DNA from: Mangrovicoccus sp. HB161399
GTDB lineage: Bacteria > Pseudomonadota > Alphaproteobacteria > Rhodobacterales > Rhodobacteraceae
Assembly: GCF_013184745.1 (NCBI RefSeq)
Contig: NZ_JAATVU010000020.1
Coordinates: 40,474 to 104,473 of the forward strand
DNA length: 64,000 bases
Direction: 5' to 3'
Position numbers and translations under genes: made by a program. This document shows positions 18,167-26,184 of this stretch, one piece after another (the stretch's first letter is position 1; each line of letters opens with the position of its first letter). The notes beneath the pieces are model-generated. The model made no database searches and was not told the DNA's origin. It saw nothing but the letters and a program-made list of their open reading frames with translations.

Positions 18167-18672
18167 TCCGCGCCCTAGTCACCAGGCTCGGCAGCGACCG
18201 GCGGGCGGCAACGCTCGCCGCGATCATCATCCTGCAGGCGCTCTGCGCCGCCTACTTCCTCAGCGACGTGGTCATCGACCTGCTGACCGGCACCGAGGAA
18301 TCGCGCGAACCGGTGCAGATGGCGCTGGAAACCATTGCCTCGCTGGCGATGTGCGCCGGGGTGACGGCGCTTTGGCTGCAGCTGAAGCGGCTTCTGGCCG
18401 AGCTCGACGCGCTCGACCGCGGCATCCGCATGGCCCGCGGCGAGGTCGCCCAGCTGGTGGATTCGCATTTCGACCGCTGGACGCTGACCAAGTCCGAGCG
18501 CGACGTGGCGCTGCTGCTGCTCAAGGGGCTCGACAACAAGGCGATCGCCGAGATGCGCGGCACCGCCCCCGGCACGGTCCGCGCCCAGACGGCGGCGATC
18601 TATTCCAAGGCCGGGGTCGAGGGACGCGCCGACCTGTTCTGCCATTTCATGGAAGAGCTGATGGCGGAGTGA
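18163..18672 (+). CDS. Membrane-anchored LuxR-type HTH regulator
   Basis: 169 residues. Two hydrophobic helices (about 16-38 and 55-73) are followed by a helical linker and a C-terminal LuxR/FixJ-type HTH at about 106-160 (LTKSERDVALLLLKGLDNKA then GTVRAQTAAIYSKAGV). There is no receiver or ligand domain, so any signal must come through the membrane part. Its start overlaps the cytochrome stop. The arrangement suggests a regulator sensing the state of the adjacent cytochrome and acting on its own operon, perhaps through the dyads upstream; this is inference. Confidence 0.82.
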   Translation: MIRALVTRLGSDRRAATLAAIIILQALCAAYFLSDVVIDLLTGTEESREPVQMALETIASLAMCAGVTALWLQLKRLLAELDALDRGIRMARGEVAQLVDSHFDRWTLTKSERDVALLLLKGLDNKAIAEMRGTAPGTVRAQTAAIYSKAGVEGRADLFCHFMEELMAE

Positions 18673-18747
18673 ACCGCCGGCCGGAAACGGAAAGGGCCGC
18701 CCGGAGTTTCCTCCGCGCGGCCCCGGTTTCCGTCCGTCCGCCTGCGC

Positions 18748-19419
18748 TCAGGCGAAGAGGCGCTTGTTGAAGAGCGGGGTCGAGGCAGCGCCCCGTGCCG
18801 ATTTCGCGGCGCCCAGCACGGCCAGGTCGGCCAGCGGCTCGAGCAGGATGACCGACATGTAGGCGACGCCGAAGGAGGCGACATTGGCGATGTTCGCCGC
18901 GCCGAAGCCCTGGCCGTAGAAGGCCCAGAAGGCGACCCAGGCGACCACGCCGCCCTGGTAGGCGGTCGAGAGCTTCAGCGCCTGGCCGTAGGTCAGGTCG
19001 ACATAGGCGGTATCCGGCGCGATGATGCGCTTGGCCAGCGCCGAGACGGCCCAGAGCGGCACCAGCAGCGTCGTCACGTTCATGCCGTATTGCGGCAGGT
19101 CGAACTGCGCGAAGAACATCCCCTGCAGCAGCAGCGCCATGGCGAGGCCGATCGAGGCAGCGCCGCCGCCGAACATCAGGAACAGCGTGGAGCCGAGGAT
19201 GAAATGGACCTCGGAAACGCCGACCGGAAAATGCGGCAGGATCTGGAAGAAGGAGAAGGCCAGCGCGGTGGTCGCAGCCGAACGGCCCGCCAGCGCGGCG
19301 GCGCCGCTTTCCTTCGCGGTCTGCCAGGCCATCTTCGCCGTCAGGCCGAGGCCGCCGAGGGCCGTCACCACCGAAAGACCGAGTTTCGCGCCGGTCACGA
19401 CGCCAGGTTCGATATGCAT
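18748..19419 (-). CDS. cbiM: CbiM-type energy-coupling-factor permease (cobalt)
   Basis: 223 residues with about six membrane helices. The mature N-terminus MHIEPGVV carries the Met1-His2 pair that CbiM/NikM proteins use to bind the metal, and SEVHFILGS supplies another conserved His. A cobalamin riboswitch lies directly upstream, supporting cobalt rather than nickel as the substrate. No CbiN, CbiQ or CbiO gene is next to it, so the ATPase and coupling subunit must be encoded elsewhere or the protein works alone. I chose the ATG at 19419; upstream frame lies within the riboswitch. Confidence 0.87.
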   Translation of the reverse strand: MHIEPGVVTGAKLGLSVVTALGGLGLTAKMAWQTAKESGAAALAGRSAATTALAFSFFQILPHFPVGVSEVHFILGSTLFLMFGGGAASIGLAMALLLQGMFFAQFDLPQYGMNVTTLLVPLWAVSALAKRIIAPDTAYVDLTYGQALKLSTAYQGGVVAWVAFWAFYGQGFGAANIANVASFGVAYMSVILLEPLADLAVLGAAKSARGAASTPLFNKRLFA

Positions 19420-19480
19420 GTCTCTGTCCTTTCCGCACCACCCGTGCGGCTTGAGTTTGCGCCCCTCGCGGGGCCTTCCG

Positions 19481-19670
19481 ATGGCAGGTCTCCTGACTCG
19501 CGGCACTCGCCTTCCCCGCCTTCCCGGACCTCCGCGGGTCCAGTGGCTTCATGGGGTCGGCCGCCGCCTACAGTTGCGGGGGCAGTCACGGATTCGGTCC
19601 CTGATGGGTACGCCTGACCGTGTTCCCTTTCTCATCCCGCTTGCCTGGGGCGCGCGGGAACCATCGGGGC
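19481..19670 (-). ncRNA. Cobalamin (AdoCbl) riboswitch
   Basis: Read on the minus strand the segment shows the class marks in order: GGTTCCCGC with its pairing strand GCGGGATGAGAAAGGGAAC, the B12 box core GACTGCCCCCGCAACTGTAG, then GCCACTGGACCC, GGGAAGGCGGGGAAGGC and the closing GCGAGTCAGGAGACCTGCC. The 3' end lies about 60 nt before the cbiM ATG. Binding of adenosylcobalamin is expected to lower cbiM expression. The outer boundaries are approximate. Confidence 0.93.
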
Positions 19671-19724
19671 GTATAATTGCGCGAATCCGGCCGCGGAGTA
19701 AAGCTGTCTCTGCGCCGCAGCGCG

Positions 19725-20291
19725 TCAGCGTCCGCCCAGGTCGCGGTGGCGCGGACAGGTGGCGACATGGTCGTTCACCAGCCCGCAGGCCTGCATCCAG
19801 GCATAGGTGATGGTCGGCCCGCAGAAGCGGAATCCGCGCTTCTTCAGGTCCTTGGACAGCGCGCGGGACTCGGCCGTCTCGGCAGGGACATCGGCCATCG
19901 TCGCCCGCCCCGGCTGCAGCACCTGCCCGCCGGTGAAGCTCCAGCAATGGTCCGAGAAGGCCTCTGCGCTTCCGAACTCCAGCCAGGCGCGGGCATTGCC
20001 GATCGTCGCCTCGATCTTGCCGCGGTGCCGCACGATCCCGGCATTGCTGAGGAGCCGCTGCACCTCCGGTTCGCCCCAATGCGCGATGGTTCCGGGATGG
20101 AACCCCTCGAAGGCCTCGCGGAACGCGTCGCGCTTCCGCAGGATGGTGATCCAGCTCAGCCCGGCCTGGAAGCCGTCGAGGACCAGCTTCTCCCACAGCG
20201 CGCGGCCGTCGCGTTCGGGCACGCCCCATTCCGTGTCGTGATAGGCCACGTAGAGCGGATCCTCGCCGCACCAGCCGCATCTTCCGTCCAT
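19725..20291 (-). CDS. tag: DNA-3-methyladenine glycosylase I
   Basis: 188 residues. It removes 3-methyladenine from alkylated DNA (base-excision repair). The family's N-terminal zinc cysteines are visible in CGWCGEDPLYVAYHDTEWG, and the zinc site is completed by the C-terminal HVATCPRH. The base-binding glutamate lies within YHDTEWGVP and FQAGLSW is conserved. The ATG at 20291 (MDGRCGWC) has GGAGG five bases upstream, better than the ATG at 20303. It is divergent from the EAL gene. Confidence 0.95.
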   Translation of the reverse strand: MDGRCGWCGEDPLYVAYHDTEWGVPERDGRALWEKLVLDGFQAGLSWITILRKRDAFREAFEGFHPGTIAHWGEPEVQRLLSNAGIVRHRGKIEATIGNARAWLEFGSAEAFSDHCWSFTGGQVLQPGRATMADVPAETAESRALSKDLKKRGFRFCGPTITYAWMQACGLVNDHVATCPRHRDLGGR

Positions 20292-20387
20292 CCGCGCCTC
20301 CATAGCTGCGGAAGGATTAGAACATTCGCGGAACTTAAGTCAAAATTAAAGACACGGGCGCAGGCTTTTGCGCGGAAGGAGCGCGTC

Positions 20388-21215
20388 ATGGCTCAGAAGA
20401 ACAGGGGACAGGCACAGGGGCAGGACCCGCTGGCCATTGCCGCGGCCGAACGAGACCGCAACACGCTGGCGATGGTCCGCCAGGCGCTGGAGCGGCGCAA
20501 TGCGCTGCTCGCCTTCCAGCCGGTGGTGCAGGCCCGGCAGCCGGACAAGCCCGCCTTCTACGAGGGGCTGATCCGCATCCTCGACGAAACCGGGCGGATC
20601 ATTCCTGCGCGGGACTTCATCGAGGTGGTGGACAGCCAGGAACTGGGCCGCAAGATCGACACGCTGGCGCTGGATCTGGGCCTGCAGGAACTGGCCAACG
20701 AACCCTCGCTGCGGCTGTCGATCAACATGTCGGCCCGCTCCATCGGCTACCGGCCCTGGATCGAGACGCTGGAACGCGGGCTGACCGCCCATCCCACCGT
20801 GGCGGAGCGGCTGATCCTGGAGATCAGCGAAAGCTCCGCCATGCTGATGCCCGATCTGATCGCCGCCTTCATGGGCGAGATCCAGGCCAAGGGCATCGCC
20901 TTCGCGCTGGACGATTTCGGTGAGGGCTACACGAATTTCCGCTACCTTCGGGATTTCTACTTCGACCTGGCGAAGATCAGCGGCGATTTCGTCCGCGGCG
21001 TCGCCGAAAGCCCCGACAACCAGGTGGTGATCCAGGCCATGGTATCGGTCGCGCAGCATTTCGACATGTTCACCGTCTGCGAAGCGGTGGAGAGCAGCAC
21101 CGATGCCGCATTCCTCGCCGCGGCCGGGGTGGATTGCCTGCAGGGATACCATTTCGGCGCGCCCACCGTGCGCCCGCCCTGGCGCCCGGATCTGGAGCGC
21201 GCGGCGGCGGGCTGA
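20388..21215 (+). CDS. EAL-domain cyclic-di-GMP phosphodiesterase
   Basis: 275 residues, a single EAL domain with no sensory or GGDEF module. The signature is EGL (YEGLIRI, E59) instead of EAL. The other expected metal and catalytic positions are present: N113 (INMSA), E145 (LEISES), D175-D176 (DDFGEG), K196 (AKISG), E232 (CEAVE) and Q252 (LQGYHFG), so hydrolysis of c-di-GMP looks possible. KID has become KIS. The ATG at 20388 follows GGAAGGAG. The upstream gap shared with tag is AT-rich and probably holds both promoters. Confidence 0.88.
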   Translation: MAQKNRGQAQGQDPLAIAAAERDRNTLAMVRQALERRNALLAFQPVVQARQPDKPAFYEGLIRILDETGRIIPARDFIEVVDSQELGRKIDTLALDLGLQELANEPSLRLSINMSARSIGYRPWIETLERGLTAHPTVAERLILEISESSAMLMPDLIAAFMGEIQAKGIAFALDDFGEGYTNFRYLRDFYFDLAKISGDFVRGVAESPDNQVVIQAMVSVAQHFDMFTVCEAVESSTDAAFLAAAGVDCLQGYHFGAPTVRPPWRPDLERAAAG

Positions 21216-21397
21216 ACCCGCAAACCGCGCCAGACGGCGTTAACCACGTTGCCGAGGCGGAATATCCGCCATGCGCAAGCCATTGTGACGCGACATGAGA
21301 CCATCTGTCCGTTGCCCCTCCCCCGCCTCTCTCCCTAATCAGAATGTGTCGGTCCGGGCTTGGCCCGGGCTCAATCGGAGAAGGGGGAGACCTACTC

Positions 21398-22573
21398 ATG
21401 ACCGGTATCGTAATCGCATCGGCTGCCCGCACCGCCGTCGGCAGCTTCCTGGGGTCTTTCGCCAACACCCCGGCCAGTGACCTCGGCGCTGCCGTGATCG
21501 AGGCCGTCGTCGCCCGCGCGGGCATCGACAAGGCCGACGTGTCCGAGACCATCCTCGGCCAGGTCCTGACCGCCGCCACCGGCCAGAACCCGGCGCGCCA
21601 GGCCCATATCAAGGCCGGCCTGCCGCAGGAATCCGCCGCCTGGGGCATCAACCAGGTCTGCGGCTCGGGCCTGCGCGCCGTCGCGCTCGGCGCACAGCAC
21701 ATCATGCTGGGCGATGCCTCGGTCGTCGTCGCCGGCGGCCAGGAAAGCATGTCGCTGAGCCCCCATGCCGCCACGCTGCGCCAGGGCCAGAAGATGGGCG
21801 ACATGAAATACATCGACACGATGATCAATGACGGCCTGTGGGACGCGTTCAACAACTACCACATGGGCCAGACCGCCGAGAACGTCGCCGAGAAGTGGCA
21901 GATCAGCCGCGAGATGCAGGACGAGTTCGCGGTCGCCTCGCAGAACAAGGCCGAGGCCGCGCAGGCCGCCGGCAAGTTCGCCGACGAGATCATCCCGTTC
22001 CTGATCAAGACCCGCAAGGGCGACATCACCGTCGATGCGGACGAGTACATCCGCAAGGGCGCCACGATCGAGGCCATGCAGAAGCTGCGCCCGGCCTTCA
22101 TCAAGGACGGCACCGTGACCGCGGCCAACGCCTCGGGCATCAATGACGGCGCGGCCGCCGTCCTGCTGATGACCGCCGCCGAGGCCGAGAAGCGCGGGAT
22201 CGAGCCGCTCGCCCACATCAAGTCCTACGCCACCGCCGGCCTCGACCCGTCGATCATGGGCGTCGGCCCGATCTACGCGTCGCGCAAGGCGCTGGACAAG
22301 GCAGGCTGGAAGGTCGACGATCTCGACCTGATCGAGGCCAACGAGGCCTTTGCCGCCCAGGCCTGCGCGGTGAACAAGGACATGGGCTGGGATCCGGCGA
22401 AGGTGAACGTCAACGGCGGCGCCATCGCCATCGGCCACCCGATCGGCGCCTCCGGCTGCCGCGTCCTGAACACGCTGCTGTTCGAGATGAAGCGCCAGAA
22501 CGCCAAGAAGGGCCTTGCCACGCTGTGCATCGGCGGCGGCATGGGCGTCGCGCTCTGCGTCGAGCGCCCCTGA
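21398..22573 (+). CDS. phaA: Acetyl-CoA C-acetyltransferase (biosynthetic thiolase)
   Basis: 391 residues. It condenses two acetyl-CoA to acetoacetyl-CoA, the first step of polyhydroxybutyrate synthesis. The nucleophile is C88 (NQVCGSGL), with H347 in GHPIGASG and the second active-site C377 in CIGGGMG, the classical thiolase triad positions. GAGAAGGGGGAGA precedes the ATG. phaB follows 116 bp later, making this the phaAB pair; the synthase is not in the window. Confidence 0.97.
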   Translation: MTGIVIASAARTAVGSFLGSFANTPASDLGAAVIEAVVARAGIDKADVSETILGQVLTAATGQNPARQAHIKAGLPQESAAWGINQVCGSGLRAVALGAQHIMLGDASVVVAGGQESMSLSPHAATLRQGQKMGDMKYIDTMINDGLWDAFNNYHMGQTAENVAEKWQISREMQDEFAVASQNKAEAAQAAGKFADEIIPFLIKTRKGDITVDADEYIRKGATIEAMQKLRPAFIKDGTVTAANASGINDGAAAVLLMTAAEAEKRGIEPLAHIKSYATAGLDPSIMGVGPIYASRKALDKAGWKVDDLDLIEANEAFAAQACAVNKDMGWDPAKVNVNGGAIAIGHPIGASGCRVLNTLLFEMKRQNAKKGLATLCIGGGMGVALCVERP

Positions 22574-22588
22574 CCTGAACAGCAAGAC

Positions 22589-22622
22589 CCCGGCGCACCC
22601 GCTGGACAGCGGGTGCGCCGGG
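22589..22622 (+). terminator. Perfect 15-bp hairpin between phaA and phaB
   Basis: The arms 22589-22603 and 22608-22622 are exactly complementary with a 4-nt GGAC loop, beginning 15 bp after the phaA stop. No T-run follows, so it is probably an mRNA-stabilising or attenuating element that sets the phaA:phaB ratio rather than a complete intrinsic terminator. A factor-assisted end is the alternative. Confidence 0.55.
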
Positions 22623-22689
22623 CTGCCGCCAACCGGACAAGACGCGACCGGGGCGCGGGACATACAACCCCGAGGAGAGAGGGACGAAT

Positions 22690-23412
22690 ATGGGACGTGT
22701 AGCACTGGTCACCGGCGGCGTGCGCGGCATCGGCGCGGCAATCTGCAAGGCGCTGACCGCCGAAGGATACACCGTGGCCGCCACCTATGCGGGCAATGAC
22801 GCCGCAGCCAAGGAATTCAAGGAAGAGACCGGCATCGCGGTCTACAAGTGGAACGTCCGCGACTACGAGGATTCCAAGACCGGCATCGAGCAGGTCGAAT
22901 CCGAGCTGGGCCCGATCGACGTGGTCGTCGCCAACGCGGGCATCACCAAGGATGCGCCGTTCCACAAGATGACCCCGGAACAATGGCAGCAGGTGATCGA
23001 CACCAACCTGACCGGCGTGTTCAACACCGTCCATCCGGTCTGGCCGGGCATGCGCGAGCGCGGCTTCGGCCGGGTCATCGTGATCTCCTCGATCAACGGC
23101 CAGAAGGGCCAGTTCGGCCAGGTGAACTACGCCGCCACCAAGGCCGGCGACCTCGGCATCATCAAGTCGCTCGCCCAGGAAGGCGCCTCCAAGGGCATCA
23201 CCGCCAACGCGGTCTGCCCCGGCTACATCGGCACCGACATGGTCATGGCGATCGACGAGAAGATCCGCGAGAAGATCATCGCCGGCATCCCGGTCGGCCG
23301 CCTCGGCACGCCCGAGGAAATCGCGCGCTGCGTCTGCTTCCTCGCCTCCGACGATGCGGGCTTCATCAGCGGCTCGACCATCTCGGCGAACGGCGCGCAG
23401 TTCTTCGTCTGA
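22690..23412 (+). CDS. phaB: Acetoacetyl-CoA reductase
   Basis: 240 residues, NADPH-dependent short-chain dehydrogenase that makes (R)-3-hydroxybutyryl-CoA for polyhydroxybutyrate. Features: Rossmann loop TGGVRGIGAAI, NAG motif at 82-84, and the catalytic Ser134, Tyr147 and Lys151 (ISSINGQKGQFGQVNYAATK, the PhaB-type active-site signature). GAGGAGAGAGG precedes the ATG. A strong intrinsic terminator closes the unit. Confidence 0.97.
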   Translation: MGRVALVTGGVRGIGAAICKALTAEGYTVAATYAGNDAAAKEFKEETGIAVYKWNVRDYEDSKTGIEQVESELGPIDVVVANAGITKDAPFHKMTPEQWQQVIDTNLTGVFNTVHPVWPGMRERGFGRVIVISSINGQKGQFGQVNYAATKAGDLGIIKSLAQEGASKGITANAVCPGYIGTDMVMAIDEKIREKIIAGIPVGRLGTPEEIARCVCFLASDDAGFISGSTISANGAQFFV

Positions 23413-23440
23413 CCGCCTTCCGCCGCAGCGGAACCCACAG

Positions 23441-23465
23441 GGCCAGCCTTCGGGCTGGCCTTTTT
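23441..23465 (+). terminator. Intrinsic terminator of phaAB
   Basis: GGCCAGCC, TTCG loop, GGCTGGCC, then TTTTT: an 8-bp GC stem with a stable tetraloop and a five-T tract, 28 bp after the phaB stop. Confidence 0.93.
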
Positions 23466-23534
23466 CGCGGCCCGACCCCGCCTGCGGCTCCGCAGGGGAT
23501 TTACCCCGCGGCCCGGCTCGCCTAGCTCTGTGCC

Positions 23535-24332
23535 ATGACCGAGTCCCTGACCTATCATGAGCTGCGCCTCTGCCTGGAATGGCAGGTCGAACTCGGCATC
23601 GACGAGGCAATCTCCGAGACCCCGGTCAACCGCTACGAGCTGGCCGCGCAGGCACCGCGCCCCGCCGCGCCCGCTGCCCCGGCCCCTGCCGCGCGGGCCG
23701 AATCCGCCTCCGCCGGGACCGGAGCCGGACCGGCAGAGACCGCCCGCGCCGCCGCGGCCGCCGCCCCCGACCTGGAATCGCTGCGCGCCGCGCTGGCCGC
23801 CTACGAGCATTGCGAGCTGAAGAAGGGCGCCAAGAGCCTGGTCTTCGCCGACGGCCGTCCGGGCGCGCGGGTGATGATCATAGGCGAGGCCCCCGGCCGC
23901 GACGAGGACCGGATGGGCCGCCCCTTCGTCGGACGCGCCGGGCAGCTGCTCGACCGGATGCTGGGCGCGATCGGCCTGTCCCGCGCCGCGCCCGACATCG
24001 GCAGCGCCGTCTACATCACCAATGTCCTGCCCTGGCGCCCGCCGCAGAACCGCGACCCCAAGCCGGACGAGATCGCGATGCTGCTGCCCTTCCTGGAGCG
24101 CCACGTCGAACTGGCGAAGCCGGAGGTCCTGGTGCTGATGGGCAATGCTGCCTGCCAATGCGTGCTGCAGGCCCGCGGCATCACCCGGCTGCGCGGGACA
24201 TGGACCCAGGGATTCGGCCTGCCGGTGCTGCCGATGTTCCATCCGGCCTACCTGCTGCGGAACCCCCATGCCAAGCGCGAGGCCTGGGCCGACCTCCTGG
24301 ACCTCGCCGCCCATCTGGAGACCAAGCGATGA
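23535..24332 (+). CDS. Uracil-DNA glycosylase, family 4/5-like
   Basis: 265 residues. It excises uracil from DNA. A variable Ala/Pro-rich N-terminus (about residues 38-80) precedes the catalytic domain: GEAPGRDEDRMGRPF at 118-131, ITNVLPWRPPQNRDP at 161-175 and the FHPAYLLR loop at 235-242. Family 4 enzymes normally carry four cysteines for an iron-sulfur cluster; here only C93 is obvious and the usual Cys of the ...CRPP... motif is Trp, so the cluster is probably absent. It overlaps the next gene by 4 bp. Confidence 0.85.
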   Translation: MTESLTYHELRLCLEWQVELGIDEAISETPVNRYELAAQAPRPAAPAAPAPAARAESASAGTGAGPAETARAAAAAAPDLESLRAALAAYEHCELKKGAKSLVFADGRPGARVMIIGEAPGRDEDRMGRPFVGRAGQLLDRMLGAIGLSRAAPDIGSAVYITNVLPWRPPQNRDPKPDEIAMLLPFLERHVELAKPEVLVLMGNAACQCVLQARGITRLRGTWTQGFGLPVLPMFHPAYLLRNPHAKREAWADLLDLAAHLETKR

Positions 24333-24919
24333 AGATCCTCGCCTTTTCCGACCTGCATTGCGACCGGATCGCCGCCCAGCGGCTGGTCGAGGCCTCGGCG
24401 GAGGCCGATCTGGTGGTCGGCGCGGGCGATTTCGCCTCGGTGCATCGCGGATTGGACCGGACGATGGAATCGATCCGCGCCTTCGAGGACAAGGCGCTCT
24501 ACGTGCCCGGCAACAACGAGACGCTGGAGGCGCTGCGCGCGGCGACCCGGGCGCCGGTCCTGCATGGCGAGACGATGGAGATCGGCGGCGTCACATTCGC
24601 CGGGATCGGTGCGGCCATCCCGCCGCTGCCGCCCCTGCCCTGGCAGTCCTACGACCTGACCGAGGAAAAGGCCGAGGCGATGCTCGCGCCGATCTCCAGC
24701 GCCGACGTCCTCATCAGCCATTCGCCCCCCTTCGGCATTGCCGACAAGCTGGATGACGGACGGCGGATCGGCTCCACTGCGGTCAGGACAGCGATCGAAC
24801 GGATCCAGCCGGCGCTGGTCTTCTGCGGCCATATCCATGGCTGCTGGGGCGAAAGCGGCGAAATCGGCGCATCGCGGGTCTGCAACCTGGGTCCCGGCGT
24901 CAACTGGTTCGAGGTGTGA
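24329..24919 (+). CDS. Calcineurin-like metallophosphoesterase
   Basis: 196 residues. Metal-binding motifs of the superfamily are present in order: FSDLHCD near the N-terminus, GAGDF, PGNNET (GNN in place of the usual GNH), LISHSPP and CGHIHG. The substrate cannot be told from the sequence. Its ATG overlaps the glycosylase stop (ATGA), and moaB begins two bases after its stop, so the three genes are one unit. Confidence 0.88.
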   Translation: MKILAFSDLHCDRIAAQRLVEASAEADLVVGAGDFASVHRGLDRTMESIRAFEDKALYVPGNNETLEALRAATRAPVLHGETMEIGGVTFAGIGAAIPPLPPLPWQSYDLTEEKAEAMLAPISSADVLISHSPPFGIADKLDDGRRIGSTAVRTAIERIQPALVFCGHIHGCWGESGEIGASRVCNLGPGVNWFEV

Positions 24920-24920
24920 C

Positions 24921-25451
24921 ATGGCCGACCGCAGCTTCATCCCGGTGCGCATCGCGCTGCTGACCGTCAGCGACACGCGCTCCCTGGCCGAGGACCGCTC
25001 GGGCGACCTGCTGGAGGAGCGGATCCGCAAGGCGGGTCATGTGCTCGCTGCCCGGACTATCCTGCGCGACGAGCGCCACGAGATCGCCGCGCAGCTGCGC
25101 GCCTGGTGCGCCGATCCCGAAATCGACGTGGCGATCTCGACCGGCGGCACCGGGCTGACCGGGCGGGACGTGACCGTCGAGGCGCACCGCGACGTCTACG
25201 AGAAGGAGATCGACGCCTTCGCCACGGTCTTCACGATGGTGTCCATGCAGAAGATCGGCACGTCGGCGGTGCAGAGCCGCGCCACCGGCGGGGTGGCGAA
25301 CGGCACCTATCTGTTCGCCCTGCCCGGCAGCACCGGCGCCTGCCGCGATGCCTGGGACGAGATCCTGGAGCGCCAGCTCGACTACCGCCACATGCCCTGC
25401 AACTTCGTGGAGATCCTGCCGCGGCTGGATGAGCACCTCCGGCGGAAGTGA
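24921..25451 (+). CDS. moaB: Molybdenum cofactor biosynthesis protein B
   Basis: 176 residues, MoaB/Mog fold, which adenylylates molybdopterin before metal insertion. Family marks include LTVSDTRSLAEDRSGD at the N-terminus, STGGTGLTGRD (the MPT-binding loop) and FALPGSTGACRDAWDE. It is the third gene of the coupled UDG-phosphoesterase-moaB unit. A separate mobA lies near 37 kb. Confidence 0.95.
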   Translation: MADRSFIPVRIALLTVSDTRSLAEDRSGDLLEERIRKAGHVLAARTILRDERHEIAAQLRAWCADPEIDVAISTGGTGLTGRDVTVEAHRDVYEKEIDAFATVFTMVSMQKIGTSAVQSRATGGVANGTYLFALPGSTGACRDAWDEILERQLDYRHMPCNFVEILPRLDEHLRRK

Positions 25452-25479
25452 CCGCGCGCCGCGCCGCCCGGCAAGCGTT

Positions 25480-25651
25480 ATCGAAGCGTTGCCAAACCCT
25501 CTACATCTCTCATCTCTTCGGGAGGGTGGCTTAACCCTCATGCAATCACTGCAAGGCTAATCTCGGTCTGCCAAGGATGATTGGCACGTAGCGAGTATGG
25601 TCCACGCAAGGCCAGGTGGGTGGGGTCCGTCTAAACCGACGGACCCCTTTT
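25480..25651 (+). ncRNA. Candidate small RNA ending in an intrinsic terminator
   Basis: A strong terminator at 25622-25651 stands about 170 bp beyond moaB with no gene between. Upstream of it are further pairings: TGCCAA (25569-25574) with TTGGCA (25581-25586) around a GGATGA loop, extended by CTCG (25562-25565) with CGAG (25592-25595). A seven-codon frame, MQSLQG, at 25540-25560 is preceded by GGGAGGG and could be a leader peptide. The 5' end is a guess. I cannot match it to a known RNA family. Read-through from moaB is the alternative. Confidence 0.4.
25622..25651 (+). terminator. Intrinsic terminator after the moaB region
   Basis: GGGGTCCGTC (25622-25631), TAAACC loop, GACGGACCCC (25638-25647), then TTTT: a perfect 10-bp stem with a T-run on the plus strand. 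Confidence 0.9.
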
Positions 25652-25898
25652 CCATGGCCTCCCGGGAGGCACGCCGTGCCCGGCGCCGGACCCTGGCCGG
25701 GTCCCCGCATCAGCAGGCCGGAGCGGGAACATGGCCCGGCTGCGGCGAGCTGGTGGCGCGGCGAATGTCGAATGGATTTCCGGGAAAATGGCGGTCCGCT
25801 TTCCGGACCATGCTGGGACCCATGCTCTGCCTGACGGGGGCGCTGCACGGATCCCTGACGTCGTGTCTGGTCCGGACCTGCCGGAACCGGGATCGCGG

Positions 25899-26066
25899 TC
25901 AGACGCGGCTCAGTCGCTCGATTTCCTCCTTGAGGTGGAGCTTCTGCTTCTTCATGCGGGCGATTTCGTGGTCGGCGACACCGGGGCTGCGCTGCGCCTC
26001 TTCCACCATTGCCGAGAGAGTTCGGTGCTTCTTCTGAAGTTCCTCGATATGGATCGTCAGGCTCAT
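25899..26066 (-). CDS. DUF465 (YdcH-family) small protein
   Basis: 55 residues beginning MSLTIHIEELQKKHRTLSAM and ending LHLKEEIERLSRV. The repeated Leu/Lys/Glu pattern (coiled-coil) and the KKQKLHLKEEI motif are those of DUF465, of unknown role. AGAGGAGACG precedes the ATG. A second DUF465 gene lies at 50.2 kb. It is downstream of the tRNA methylase gene on the same strand. Confidence 0.87.
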   Translation of the reverse strand: MSLTIHIEELQKKHRTLSAMVEEAQRSPGVADHEIARMKKQKLHLKEEIERLSRV

Positions 26067-26184
26067 ATGTCGTCTCCTCTCTTGACTACACTTGGACAGC
26101 CCAGCACAGGGAACGATTCATGTCACGTCCCGGCTTTGTGAGGGCCCCGGGTGAGCACGCTGGCGCCGAGGCGTTACAAAACCT

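Noticed and set aside
20388..21215. Inactive EAL protein because of EGL and KIS variants
   Set aside because: E59, N113, E145, D175-D176, K196, E232 and Q252 are all kept, and EGL still supplies the metal-binding Glu, so loss of activity is not supported.
21256..21270. GGCGGAATATCCGCC dyad upstream of phaA as a PhaR site
   Set aside because: It lacks the CTGC...GCAG type half-sites described for PhaR and is too short and isolated to call.
25597..26037. 146-codon plus-strand frame after moaB
   Set aside because: It begins inside the terminator, has no ribosome-binding site and runs antisense to the DUF465 gene.
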